From: Chalara sp. BL73
Lineage: Eukaryota > Ascomycota > Leotiomycetes > Helotiales
DNA: 64,000 bases
Assembly (NCBI GenBank): GCA_918026815.1
Contig: CAKJVC010000068.1
Coordinates: 1,240,001 to 1,304,000 of the forward strand
Direction: 5' to 3'
The notes under the pieces are model-generated. The model saw only the letters and a list, made by a program, of their open reading frames with translations, was not told the DNA's origin and did no database searches. Shown here piece after piece: positions 46,043 to 57,056 of the stretch (its first letter is position 1; each line of letters starts with the position of its first letter). The translations under genes were made by a program, and so were the position numbers.

Positions 46043-48541
46043 ATGCCAGCCCAGAAACCCCAAATCCTCTTTATCGACGCCTATGACAGCTTCTCAAATA
46101 ATATAATCTCACTCCTGGAGACGGAACTCCATGTTTCCGTCCGAACAATAAAAATTGACAACCCTGCCCTCAATTCCGATGCAGCACTGCATGCTGAATT
46201 AAGACACTATGCAGCTGTTGTTTGTGGCCCAGGGCCAGGTCATCCAAAAATTGAGAAGGATGTAGGCGTCATGAGGAGGATATGGAGGTTGGGCGAGGAA
46301 CAGATGTTACCCGTCCTGGGTATATGCTTGGGGTTCCAAAGTCTGTGTCTGGAATATGGCGTTGCGGTTGTGAGGTTGAAGGGACCGCAACATGGCATAA
46401 TAAGGAGGGTTATACATGCTGGAGAGGCTGGTACAGAGTCTGACCACGAAGGCGATATCTTTGCTGGGGTTGGCGAAGTGAAAGCAACGCTATACCAAAG
46501 TCTGTGTGTAGATGTTGGCCAAGAGTATGTGGTTCAAGAAGATTGGCAGAAGTCAAGATGGAGAGCGCCTCTGAAGTTCCCAGAGTTGCTGCCGCTGGCT
46601 TGGGTTGAAAGCGCAGGCGCAGACAACAATTCTGGCGTCATGGATGAGCGAGTTCTGGTTGCTGTTAGGCACAAAAACAAGCCATTTTGGGCATTGCAGT
46701 ACCATCCAGAATCAATATGCACGAATATTGAGAGCACGAAAGTGATCAAGAATTGGTTCACACAGGCGCGGGCATGGAATCAAGCCTTTCGCACAACTTC
46801 GGTTGATCCTGCCAGCCCTGTTCGTGCAGAAGTCGCCATCCAAGAGAGTTTACTGATGCAATTCGGAAGAATTTCAAAGCCCCTAGTCGGTCTCCCGGAG
46901 CCTCCTTCCAAATTCGAATATCATTGCCGGACAATCAAGTTGGCGAATTATATCTCGGTGCCAGAGATAGTGGGTGCTATATGCCATATGCAGGAAGATC
47001 AGATCATTTTGGAATCTTCTAACGCCCATGAGACATCACCGGATGTTCGGGGTAGATATAGTATTATTGGTCTTGATGTTGAGGATGCAGTGAAATTTGA
47101 ATATAAGGTTGGCTCAAAATTCATAAGTTGTACCATGCCAACTCAGAATCGTTCTCACATAATTGCTAATGAGGGTGCCTGGCCACAACTCGCAAATTTC
47201 TTGGACAAAAGGCGAATTGCTGACGGCAATCCTGAGTCACCATTTTGGGGCGGCTTTATGGGCTACGCGACATATGAGCTGGGGCTAGAAGGAATTGACA
47301 TCGAGTCGAAAGTAAGAGGGGATGACACTTCGTATCGTCCAGATTTATGTTTTGCTTGGATCACAAGGAGCTTAGTGATTGATCATGCAAAAGGCTTGAT
47401 TCATCTTCAAGATATATCAGATGTGGGCGCAGATCCGCAATGGATGGAGGTTGTTGCGAACAAGTTAAAGAAACTTTCCCAGCCAGAGACATTCTTTCCG
47501 AGCACATTTTTGAGTGCCAGCCATCCTCTATTGAGTTCAATATCAGCTAGCTCATCAACCACATCACTTTCAACACACTCCTCTTCTCAAGCTCCAGTCG
47601 ATTCGTCTCGCAGCTCTATTTATGTGCCTGATTCTTCAAAGTTCAAAGGAGAGCTGGAAGCAAAGGTTACTCTTCCTTCCAACCTGGAATATGAAAGTAA
47701 GGTTTCGTCATGCCAATCTCATATCCGTGCCGGTGATTCCTACGAACTTTGCCTTACGGGAGAGACCCTTGTACATGTCCCAATGACAGATACGTGGTCT
47801 TTATACCAAACGCTGCGGTCTCGACAACCCGCACCATTTGCTTCATACCTTAAAATGGGCTCTGCTACACTGATCTCAGCTTCTCCCGAGCGCTTTTTGA
47901 AGTATGATGCAGACGGAAGATGCGAATTACGGCCGATGAAAGGGACTGTTCGGAAAACACCGCAAATCTCGACATTAGCTGACGCTATTCCTCTTCTTGA
48001 TATACCTAAAGAAAAGGCAGAAAATCTGATGATAGTTGACCTGGTCAGACATGACCTGCACTCTGTTTGTGGAAGCGGTAATGTAGAAGTGCCAAGACTA
48101 ATGGTAGTGGAGGAATATCGAAGTGTTTTCCAAATGATCTCAATCGTCGAGGGAAAAATACCACAGTCAAAGGAAGAGGACAAAGGCTATACAGGCCTGG
48201 ATGTTTTGGCAGCTAGTCTGCCTCCTGGAAGCATGACTGGAGCACCCAAAAAGAGAAGTTGTGAAATTTTACAGCATATCGAGCAAAGGGAGAGAGGGAT
48301 GTACAGCGGAGTAGTTGGCTACATGGATGTTGGCGGTCGAGGAGACTGGAGTGTTACAATAAGATGCATGTTCAAATGGGATGACGAAGATGTGGTCACC
48401 GAAGGAGGAAATGGCGAGAACAAGAGGATAGAAACCTGGCATATCGGAGCTGGCGGCGCAGTGACGGCGCTGAGTACACCTGTAGGCGAACGGGAAGAGA
48501 TGATAACGAAGCTGAACGGAACTGTTGGCGTTTTCAGGTAA
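46043..48541 (+). CDS. aminodeoxychorismate (PABA) synthase, fused glutaminase and chorismate-binding subunits
   Basis: A single exon of 832 aa. Residues 1-240 are a class I glutamine amidotransferase: the nucleophile Cys is near 94 in GICLGFQSLCLEYG, and the His/Glu pair near 221-223 is in QYHPES. Residues from about 300 to the end are the chorismate-using synthase: FWGGFMGYATYELG, SYELCLTGE, SASPERFLKYD, then KAENLMIVDLVRHDL, PPGSMTGAPKKRSCEIL, and a C-terminal GAGGAVTALS. A low-complexity Ser/Thr linker lies near 485-540. The enzyme makes 4-amino-4-deoxychorismate for p-aminobenzoate and folate in the cytosol (ABZ1 in yeast, pabaA in Aspergillus). A PABA-type rather than anthranilate-type enzyme is inferred from the fused bifunctional order and length. 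Confidence 0.93.
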   Translation: MPAQKPQILFIDAYDSFSNNIISLLETELHVSVRTIKIDNPALNSDAALHAELRHYAAVVCGPGPGHPKIEKDVGVMRRIWRLGEEQMLPVLGICLGFQSLCLEYGVAVVRLKGPQHGIIRRVIHAGEAGTESDHEGDIFAGVGEVKATLYQSLCVDVGQEYVVQEDWQKSRWRAPLKFPELLPLAWVESAGADNNSGVMDERVLVAVRHKNKPFWALQYHPESICTNIESTKVIKNWFTQARAWNQAFRTTSVDPASPVRAEVAIQESLLMQFGRISKPLVGLPEPPSKFEYHCRTIKLANYISVPEIVGAICHMQEDQIILESSNAHETSPDVRGRYSIIGLDVEDAVKFEYKVGSKFISCTMPTQNRSHIIANEGAWPQLANFLDKRRIADGNPESPFWGGFMGYATYELGLEGIDIESKVRGDDTSYRPDLCFAWITRSLVIDHAKGLIHLQDISDVGADPQWMEVVANKLKKLSQPETFFPSTFLSASHPLLSSISASSSTTSLSTHSSSQAPVDSSRSSIYVPDSSKFKGELEAKVTLPSNLEYESKVSSCQSHIRAGDSYELCLTGETLVHVPMTDTWSLYQTLRSRQPAPFASYLKMGSATLISASPERFLKYDADGRCELRPMKGTVRKTPQISTLADAIPLLDIPKEKAENLMIVDLVRHDLHSVCGSGNVEVPRLMVVEEYRSVFQMISIVEGKIPQSKEEDKGYTGLDVLAASLPPGSMTGAPKKRSCEILQHIEQRERGMYSGVVGYMDVGGRGDWSVTIRCMFKWDDEDVVTEGGNGENKRIETWHIGAGGAVTALSTPVGEREEMITKLNGTVGVFR

Positions 48542-48824
48542 AGATAGACGGGCTCACGTCCCTGGTAACATCTGGATTGAATGGGAATACTCAACGTATT
48601 GGAAAGAGGCGCTGGCGGATATACTTCTTACCTCAACGATACCCATATATTTAGATGACATAGACTTTGCGATTGCTTAATATAAAACCTAGCCCAACCG
48701 TTACCCGAGAATGCTCAATATGTTACAAATATACAATGCACCCATCTTTTCGACCTCTGCCTATCATTCCCTTTATTGGAGGGGCTCATATATCACCCAT
48801 TTCGCATAGCGAGCTCTATGATGG

Positions 48825-49338
48825 CTAAAACTCTTGCTCTTCCTGGAAGAACATTCCAAAGCTAATGATGGTGCCGTAGATTAAGAGACCACCAATGATG
48901 GACATGATCATAGCTGGGATCCTGATGATTTCGGAGTGCGCCAGGACAACCGGAAGGGCTGCGTGATATTAGTTTCATCCTTGAAACGAAGCCCAAGGCA
49001 CATTTATACTGCGCAACGGGGAAGCACCTACCGATTCCCATCAGGACCAAGAACCCGGTACAAAACCTCCCAAAATCTACAATCGCACTTCCGCTAGACT
49101 CGACAAAGTCATCTGGGCCGGAGCATCTTCCGCAGATCCAGTTTGGCAGAGGCGCAAAAACAAAAGTTGCTACGACGAGAAGAGGAAGGTATTGCTTGAA
49201 CAGTGCGCAGGAGAGGATGACGAGGAGAAAGCCTATTGCTAGAACCTGTGCTGAGTCAGTTGCGGATCTCAGGGCGAAAGATAGAAGATTAGAACGTACA
49301 AATGATAGCGAGATTATAGTTTTGAGTCCCGCAGCCAT
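48825..49338 (-). CDS. VPS55: vacuolar protein sorting protein 55 (OB-RGRP/VPS55 family)
   Basis: Three exons, 49338-49300, 49245-49032 and 48958-48825, give 128 aa, near the family length. Four hydrophobic helices are seen. The family core is clear: MAAGLKTIISLSF, LAIGFLLVILSCALF, PLPNWIC, FGRFCTGFLVLMGI, LPVVLAHSEII and the C-terminal GGLLIYGTIISFG. Vps55 is a small endosomal membrane protein that works with Vps68 in late-endosome-to-vacuole traffic. The first exon codes only 13 residues. The second intron is 73 bases. Confidence 0.93.
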
Positions 49339-49762
49339 ATTGATGATTATTAGATTAAGATAACAGGCAGCTGGTGGGATAGAATTCGAGGCGAGAAGCT
49401 TGATTGGGATGCGCTTTCCCTCTGAGACCTTGAAACCGTGCGCAAAACTTTATCACTTGGACTTATGGCCTTTGGCTGTTTTTGCTGTAGAGAACAACTC
49501 GTTGACGGGAGGGGTTGTCGCGTGGTAGATATTGAAATGTAGGTTGAGCTGACGACGTTCTAGTGCGATTGGCAGAGCCTCATTGCTACCCCTGTCACCA
49601 CCACTACGGCAACCTTAACTGGCAAACAGAGCTTCATCAGCGCGTCTGCCTCAACTTGGGAGTTGAAATCCATACCACCAATTTCTCACGACTTGACTTC
49701 TTCACTACGATCCTTCCCATCAATCTCACACTCTCGCACACAGAAGAAGCAATACAATCACA
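49339..49762. promoter_or_regulatory. divergent promoter, VPS55 / PRE5
   Basis: 424 bases between divergent starts. I looked for the yeast proteasome element GGTGGCAAA and did not see it. The 100 bases before PRE5 are CT/CA-rich, as usual for a leader. Confidence 0.45.
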
Positions 49763-50642
49763 ATGTTCAGAAACAATTACGACAATGACTCTGTCACCTT
49801 GTAAGAACTATCTTCAGGTCTCGAAAGCCTATAACTAACAAATACTAGCTCTCCCCAAGGCCGAATCTTCCAAGTCGAATATGCCTCCGAAGCTGTAAAG
49901 CAAGGTTCAGTCGTAGTAGGAATAGTCAGCAAAACTCACGCCGTTCTGGTAGCTCTCAAGGTACATAACTTACAAACCTCACTCTTCCTACGTTCTGTCT
50001 ACTGAAGATTGCTGACAATCCCAGCGAAATGCCGAAGAACTCTCTTCCTACCAAAAGAAAATCATCTCTATAGACGAGCATGTCGGTCTGTCCATCGCCG
50101 GTCTCGCCTCCGATGCCCGCGTCCTCTCCAACTTCATGAAATCGCAATCCCTCTCCTCGCGCCTAACCTACGGTCGTGCCATTCCCCTCGAACGCCTCGT
50201 CTCTGCCATTGGCGACCGCGCGCAGACCAACACGCAACACTACGGCAAGCGTCCTTACGGTGTTGGTCTTCTAGTGGCAGGTGTAGACGACGCTGGTCCT
50301 CATCTGTTCGAGTTCCAGCCCAGTGGTATGACGCAGGAGATGGTGGCATGTGCGATTGGTGCGAGAAGTCAGATGGCAAGAACGTACTTAGAGCGGAATC
50401 TGGATAAATTTGCGGACAGCGGGAGGGAGGAGCTGGTTAAGCATGGATTACTTGCACTGAAGGAGAGCTTGGCGCAGGACAAGGAGTTGACAGTTGAGAA
50501 CTGCAGTGTGGGTGTTGTGGGTGTGCGGGCGGAGGGGAAGAAGACGATTGAGGGGTTCAAGCTGTTCGATGGACAGGATGTCAAGCAGTGGATTGACCTG
50601 GTGGCGGAGGGCACGGAGGAGGCTATGGAGGTTGATTCGTAG
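49763..50642 (+). CDS. PRE5: 20S proteasome subunit alpha type 1 (alpha-6, Pre5)
   Basis: Three exons, 49763-49800, 49849-49960 and 50025-50642, give 255 aa. The N-terminus [18 protein letters not shown] is diagnostic of the alpha-6/PSMA1 subunit and contains the YDxDxxxFSPxGR proteasome alpha signature, followed by [13 protein letters not shown]. Other conserved stretches are [37 protein letters not shown] and [13 protein letters not shown]. It forms part of the alpha ring of the 20S core in cytosol and nucleus. The acidic C-terminus ([11 protein letters not shown]) is usual. No catalytic Thr is expected in alpha subunits. Confidence 0.96.
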
Positions 50643-53600
50643 ATCTAGTTTAGGATCTGCGTGTATAATAGAAAATGGCTATAGAATGATACAAAGCATG
50701 GCATATGGATCCTCGAACTGTGTTACGGTGTCGCCTGCAAAAAGGAGCTCGGAAAGGGATTAGAGAAGTGTTGCCACCATCAACTTCATGGTTATTTCAG
50801 GAAAGCTCTCATCAAGATAGACACAGACGAGCTTTAAAGACTATTGAGTTATGCTCTGCACACTTACCACTATCGGACTCTACGAGAAGTTGCATCAGAA
50901 GTCAGTGCACTTTTTGAGTATACTTTATCAATTATGGAAACCCTCTATGCTGGGGAAAATATAAAGAAAGTACCATCACATATCTGCTCGTATGGCCGGC
51001 TAACTCGAAACCCGCACAATTCATGGCATGTTTGCTTCGAGATTTGCATCCGTTAAAACGAATAGCAAGCCCGTCTAAACCGAGAATTACTGCTCCCTCG
51101 TAGACTGTGCCAGGTGCATGTTGCGTGTTGGAAATGGCAGATAAACATACATGCATCCTATCGTCTCGCTGAGTGACTGTTGATGTTAAACATGTGGCTG
51201 TTGCCAGATACCATATCCGTAACTTTACTACAACCGCAGCATTGCCAATAATATCCAAGCCGACACACGGGTAGTTTCTGATCTAGCATTCTTATCTCAG
51301 GGCTCTGAGCTGATCGCTTATGGCGTACTCGCATCATAAAGAATATCCCAGACGCTGTTCTCTTGCTTGAGGAATACGTAAAACCCCATAGCTTGAAGTT
51401 CTGGTAAAGAGATGAGACTGCTTATAAGTAACATGTAAGAATGTTCGAGGCGCTAAGAGAAGCATTATTGAATTCTGCCTAATTCTTGTTTATAAGCATG
51501 ATGCTTATGGGATATTTCTTACTAGGAAGATGTATAAAAGAAGGTGGGCCTCACAGGAGCTCATACAATAGTCGAAAAGCGCATGGATTGAACTTACCTA
51601 TGGCGGACCCATGTGCTGAGTATTACATCTCGCTGGAAGAATCTGGAACTTTGGTATTACCCTATAGTGCTTTTAAATGTTTTGCACAACTTGCGTCTCG
51701 TATATCAATGTGTGAGAGAATATATTTGATCTTTAGGCTGCCTCTATTTCGTCATCAGATTTATGCTGTTATTAATATCCGTCATTCGGGCAACATGCAA
51801 GCAGAATATTCGAGGAATAAAATATACAACAGTTAATTCGGCCTTATTATACTTGTTTTCTGGTATTTTTTTTTTTTTCGTCTTTCCAACATCAACCGCT
51901 GTTCTAGCCACTTAGTTTGAGGCTACTCCAAAATGGTTTGCCAGGTTGAAGTTCGCTAAGAGTGGAACTGACAGCTTATATATTCCTTATGTCTCGGTCT
52001 TTCTTAGTGAATCCTTGCATTTATGGCAATTTCCAATACGTTGAGGAATTCCCGTTGAATGAGACCATATAAAACACCTTATTGTTTCTTCCTTTCCAAT
52101 TTATTCCAAGCCTGCGCACAAACCTCTAAAGGAGGTTCCAAGGAAATCTGCTACTGCTAATGCTGTTATGCAGATGTATTTGCTAGAGGGCAAAATTGCA
52201 GTTCTAAGAGTGCCAGCGAGTATGACTGACTTTTTTATAGCAATTTAATAGTACCATTGATTCTCAATCTTAAGATGAGGTAGCTTTTGCACTTGACTTC
52301 CCTTTTTTGGTTACTAAAGCTTATCCTCCCTCTGGTGCAACTTTTTTCCAATTTACATGAAAAAAAAGGCTACCTACTTAGGCCTTTCTTCCTCTAGTAA
52401 ATACAATTCTAACACCTCTCATCTTTCTTTTTGTTTCGGCAGCATTAGGCTGTGGCAAACAAGTAAGGCACGAAGAACTGAAAAGATCTACTTATATATA
52501 ATTAGCGTCAGACAAAAGTTTTGTGGAGCAGCGGCAGTTCAACGCAAAAATGTCTAAGAACATAGCTTGTGAAGCTTTTGGCAGGCCTGGGCTTGGAAAA
52601 GCAATAAAAGAATGTTCGAACCCGTTTTGCTAGCCCATCCAATATCAACTCCCACTCGATTCAATGACCTACTTGAGCCCCTACATTACGCAACAAATCG
52701 TTTAATTTAGCAGGGCTGCTTAAGGAAGTGCGATGGCACTGCTTAGCACTTTTGTGGCAAATACGTTTTATAAGTGTGCTTACCTGTACTGCAAAATCTT
52801 AACAAAACTCCCTAGTTAGAATTTACCCTTTCACTTCTTAATGTTGCCGTCGTGATTATATCTGTTGTTATTCAACTTCATACCCATGCCTTTATCTTGC
52901 CATCTTGCCATCTTTCCAAAATCCTTTATTCATGCTCAACCATGTTTAATCTCTATATAGGTCCAACTGAGATCTCTCACGGTATGACCTGTGAGCGTCT
53001 TTTTAATCCGTAAATTTAAGCCTCGTTTGATCCCATCACCCTTCAATTTAGGGTGTGTACCATTCACATAGTTGAAGGAAAATTCTTACTTACATATGGT
53101 TAGAGTTAAAGACCACATTCTTCATTTGCTAAAGAAACGCTACTGAATGTCTCCGAAACTGGTATGTTCCTCGACTATCATGAGTTTTACATCTGAAAAG
53201 GTTATATACAAGACGGTATCCTTTCCTTTTTGCACATCCCATAAGGGGAACAACAGCTATGGCGGCAACGACATGTGGGCAGCTCTCCTATCAGAGTTCT
53301 CTACCGTAAATTGCCGAGAGTAATAATACATAATACTCCGAATCTTTGCTGATACCTTCTAATTAGTTGATTTAATGTGACAGGTATTATTAGAGACCCG
53401 AAGTTCAATGTTTTCATCTTTGTTTTCAGTGCCACGTAAACATCCGTTGCTCTCACTTCCCTTATTAAAGTGCTGCTTATCTGTTTTATCCCATCCCCTT
53501 TTTGGGTGATATCTCTATTGATGGCCACACCCACCCCAATTCTCTACATCCAAGGTGCAGCCTGATCTCCTAGTCAACGCAGAACCCCTATAATATATGC

Positions 53601-54775
53601 CCAATGTCCATGAAATGCTCCAGAGCTCCTTGGGTCAAGCTTGTGGTCTTATAACTACTACAGAGCTCCATTGTACAAAGATTGTATAACCAGTCCAAAG
53701 AGTACCAGCGTTATTTCTTCGCGAAATGAAGCACTGCGCCAAACTCCAAGATCTCGAAATTCAAAGCCAGAGAAAAAAGTATAAAAAGATCTATGCTGCT
53801 TCTCCCAATCAACGCAACTCTGTAAACAAACCATACAATCCAGGTAGCCTACTAACCATGTAGACATTTGACTACAAAGTGCTGGAGAAGTGAAAAAGCT
53901 TGATGTTCTCGCAGGACCTCAATATGAATTTATTCCCCTAACACACGCAATCGGCACGTAATATCATATCCAGCCCACAATTTAGGTGCTGTCCACCCGA
54001 CTTTCGCCATCAAAGCCTCATCCATTGCCATTAACCTGCTGGCCGTGCAGCATCGCGAGCATTCCGAATCACCAAATAGCCATACCTTGATAAGCACGAG
54101 ATTTGTTCCTTATTGAAATCCCTATATTTCCTATGATGTAACATGTGATCCTCTGGTCGTCGAGCACGTCGGGTCTGGCACTGACTAACGACTCCAAAGA
54201 GTGACTTGATGAAGAGAAATCATCGTTTTCATAAAATCATGTGAGATAATACTTTTTCATAGATTTTTTATCGCAGAACGAGATGATACTTCTGTTTCTA
54301 ACTCATGCACAGACGGGATATTTCTCCACAATTGTCCTTATCCTACTTTGCAATTTATGATTATAGGTCAGGAGACTGAGTCTCGCAAGGAATAAAATTT
54401 TGATAGCTAGGGAGCATAGTTCCCATTTCTTTATACACTTGAGATTATGGATGCGCCTCACCTACAGAATGAAGCGAGCCCTGCAAGGCTATCTTCTTTG
54501 GCTGCGACAATCTCTTAAATCAGTCCTTCTCCTCAGTTGTATTTCATGTTGCTGACTAATACCAAGAGGTCAAAGATTACATTCCACCAGCAAAGTAAGC
54601 TGTGTGTCTAAAAAGCCATGTGATTGCTCATTATCTAGTATAGTGGTGTCGGTAGTGCAAGTTCCCCCAGCTAGTAATGCAGCCGTGATTCAATAGATGC
54701 CAGGTTTTCAACGCGGTCCCAGAACTACTAGAGCCTTTTCTAACAATTAGTTGACACTACCTTCCCAAAATATAT
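50643..54775. other. 4.1-kb AT-rich gene desert
   Basis: No ORF with a recognisable domain in six frames; the longest (51486-51836) is featureless. The sequence is visibly AT-rich, with T-runs (51868-51879). No terminal repeats or transposase/reverse-transcriptase motifs were seen. It may be decayed mobile DNA, but that is not shown. Confidence 0.45.
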
Positions 54776-56068
54776 TCACTCACTACCCCACTTCAAGTTG
54801 AAGCGACCTTTGGCGGCTTGGTAATTTTTGAGGGCTAGGACTGCTTCCTCGGCAGTCTTCGCCTCCTTGATGATTTCCTTGTTGCTCGCGCCAACAAAAC
54901 CTGCATCGACCGCACCACGGATCCAAGTGAGAAGACCATCCCAATAGCCTTCAATATTCAAGACTACAATGCCACGATCATGGATGCCGAGTTGGTTCCA
55001 AGTGACGATTTCCATAAGCTCCTCAATGGTTCCATAACCACCAGATAAAGCAACAAAGCCACTTCCGGGACCACCTGCTAACACCTCTTTGGCCATCATT
55101 CGCTTGCGAGCGTGCATATCTTTGACAATGGTTGTTCGACCATAGATCTTGGCGTCAGGGGCTTTGCCTGAACCGTTTTCTTTTGTGGTAACATAATCTC
55201 CATCCCTCTCATACTGGACGAGAGCCCCAGGTATGATCTAATAAGAAGTTAGCCCATCTTTCGTTCATCTAGCTGCCACGGCCTGATGTCGCTATTAATG
55301 GGAGCTATCTCAAAAGAGGCTACTTACACCATGAACAGAGTCAGGACCCGAAAGCGAGACAAGAGTCCGAGCCACCTGTACCCATGATATCGATTAGTTT
55401 GTGTACTAGAGGAGGGTTGAGTAAAGTTGAGGTGTTGTAGATTAGGTCTTCGGCGCACTCTCTCTCCCTCTCTTAGGTCTCTGTCAAAGACTTCGAGATG
55501 AAGATCAAATAGGGCATCGTGCTGCAAATATGCTTACTTACCTCTCCCATTAGTCCATGAGTACCACCGCCACTGTTAAAACCACCTGTTAGTTGAAATT
55601 CTCTTACATCTCAAACTGATACATGTCGTTTAAAAACAACAAAACTGTGAAAGCATATGAGCCAAGTCAAATTGCATAGGCAGCTTTCCATACTGCCCCA
55701 TCACGGGACATTTTCATTTGTCATGACAGAACGGAGAGCAAATACTTACTAGACCAAGGAGATATCGCTCTCGTGCATGAGTTGAGCTAGCCTCTGAGCC
55801 GCTGCTATGTGAGCTATGATCATTTAGTCTTTCGGCGTGCTTGAGGCATAAAACATAGCTGCTTACCCGCTGATGCACCAGGCCTCGCACCACAAAAGAC
55901 GCAGATTCTGATACGTGGAGCATCTGCTGGAGGTACGTTGATATCAACCTCGGAGAGTGGCTTTCTGGCAAGAGTATCTCCAGCGACAGCCGTGTTACCC
56001 TTGGCAGCTGCCGGTTCTGAAGACTTGATGCCGTTGCTGGCTGGGAAGCTTGTAGCTGTGGAAGTCAT
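54776..56068 (-). CDS. LOG-family (lysine-decarboxylase-like) cytokinin riboside 5'-monophosphate phosphoribohydrolase
   Basis: Five exons, 56068-55867, 55804-55750, 55572-55542, 55375-55328 and 55237-54776, give 265 aa. A polar N-terminal extension of about 50 residues precedes the fold. Landmarks are ICVFCGARPGAS near 53-64, LVYGGGTHGLMGE near 80-96, then MHARKRMMAKE. The signature is normally PGGxGTxxE; here it is SGGYGTIEE. WNQLGIHDRGIVVLN follows. Family members release free bases from nucleoside monophosphates and are best known for activating cytokinins in plants and some plant-associated microbes. The Arg and Glu of the active site (RKRMM and GTIEE) are present, so activity is plausible despite Ser replacing Pro. 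Several exons are 31-55 bases, and all phases close. Confidence 0.88.
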
Positions 56069-57056
56069 GGCGTGATCACCGGAATAGTTTGGTTATGGCA
56101 GAGCAGACTTGAGTATGGTACAGGGACCCTGATACTGCACAAGGTACCTGAAGAGGGCCTGCCGTAAGAATTGTAGAAACTTTTCAAGAGGAATCAGAAA
56201 TTTTGTTGATAGGTAGATGGCCAGTTGGATATTGACTGTTATCTTGCCTCGATTTCACTGTTATCTGTGGAGGACAAGAAGGATCTTGTGACTTAATCGA
56301 AGGAGAAGAATTGGTCAGACGGTAGGACTAGATTGAGCAGTAATCTCAGGAGGAATTGGCTGGTCACAGGTGATGAACCTGTAAATACGAAGAGCGAGAG
56401 ATAGATGTTGAATGATTGTTTAAAAGAAAGGGAAAACGGGGGGGTTGAGGTGTAGGAAAAGAAGGAGACTATCAGAATGTCACGAGGAGAGAGAGATGGA
56501 GAAAGAGGGAGGATGCTGTTGCCAGTTTTGACCAATATAGTAGAAGTAGAAGTGGTGCGAGGGGAGGAAGGAGCTGCCTACCTTGATGGGAATGTTTATG
56601 TGTCATGTCAACCAAGTCATGATGATGATGGAAGGGAAGGCACTATCGAGGAGGAAGGAGAGAAGAACGGCGCAAATACAAGAACAAAGACAAAATACAA
56701 AGACAGGCATAAGGGAGGGGGTTAGTGTTCCATGGGGAAGGCCATCCTGTAGCCCTGAGCAGCCTGGTGGTTTAGGCCCTTGTAGTCCCTGTAACCCCCT
56801 GTAACCCCCTGTAGCCACTGTCGCCATGCCGCCCAGCCCTCGGAATCACGACAGCGGGAACCACCCCACCCTCTACAGCATCATTGGCCAGCCCCCATTA
56901 AAGCCGCGCTGCACCTTTCCATCAAACAAAAAATCGCGAGCTCCCGCTTGTATCTTCTTTCTCATGGTTGAGGACAAAATAAAATAAGAGGACAGAGACA
57001 GAGAGACAAGACGCAATTCAGCTACACAGCATCCACAGATATCTCCCTTTCTCAAC
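56069..57056. other. divergent intergenic region with a short tandem repeat
   Basis: About 1 kb between the LOG-like and CLPTM1-like genes. Near 56778-56816 a 12-base-like unit (CCCTGTAACCC/CCCTGTAGCC) repeats about three times. The region is purine-rich around 56460-56720. Short ORFs here look like low-complexity artefacts. Confidence 0.45.

Noticed and set aside
52560..52680. Sequence resembling a tRNA B box on the minus strand (GGTTCGAAC)
   Set aside because: The T-arm and acceptor stem do not pair, so it is not a tRNA gene; at most a chance match.
56477..56827. Overlapping ORFs on both strands before the CLPTM1-like gene
   Set aside because: They arise from a purine-rich tract and short repeats and show low-complexity composition.
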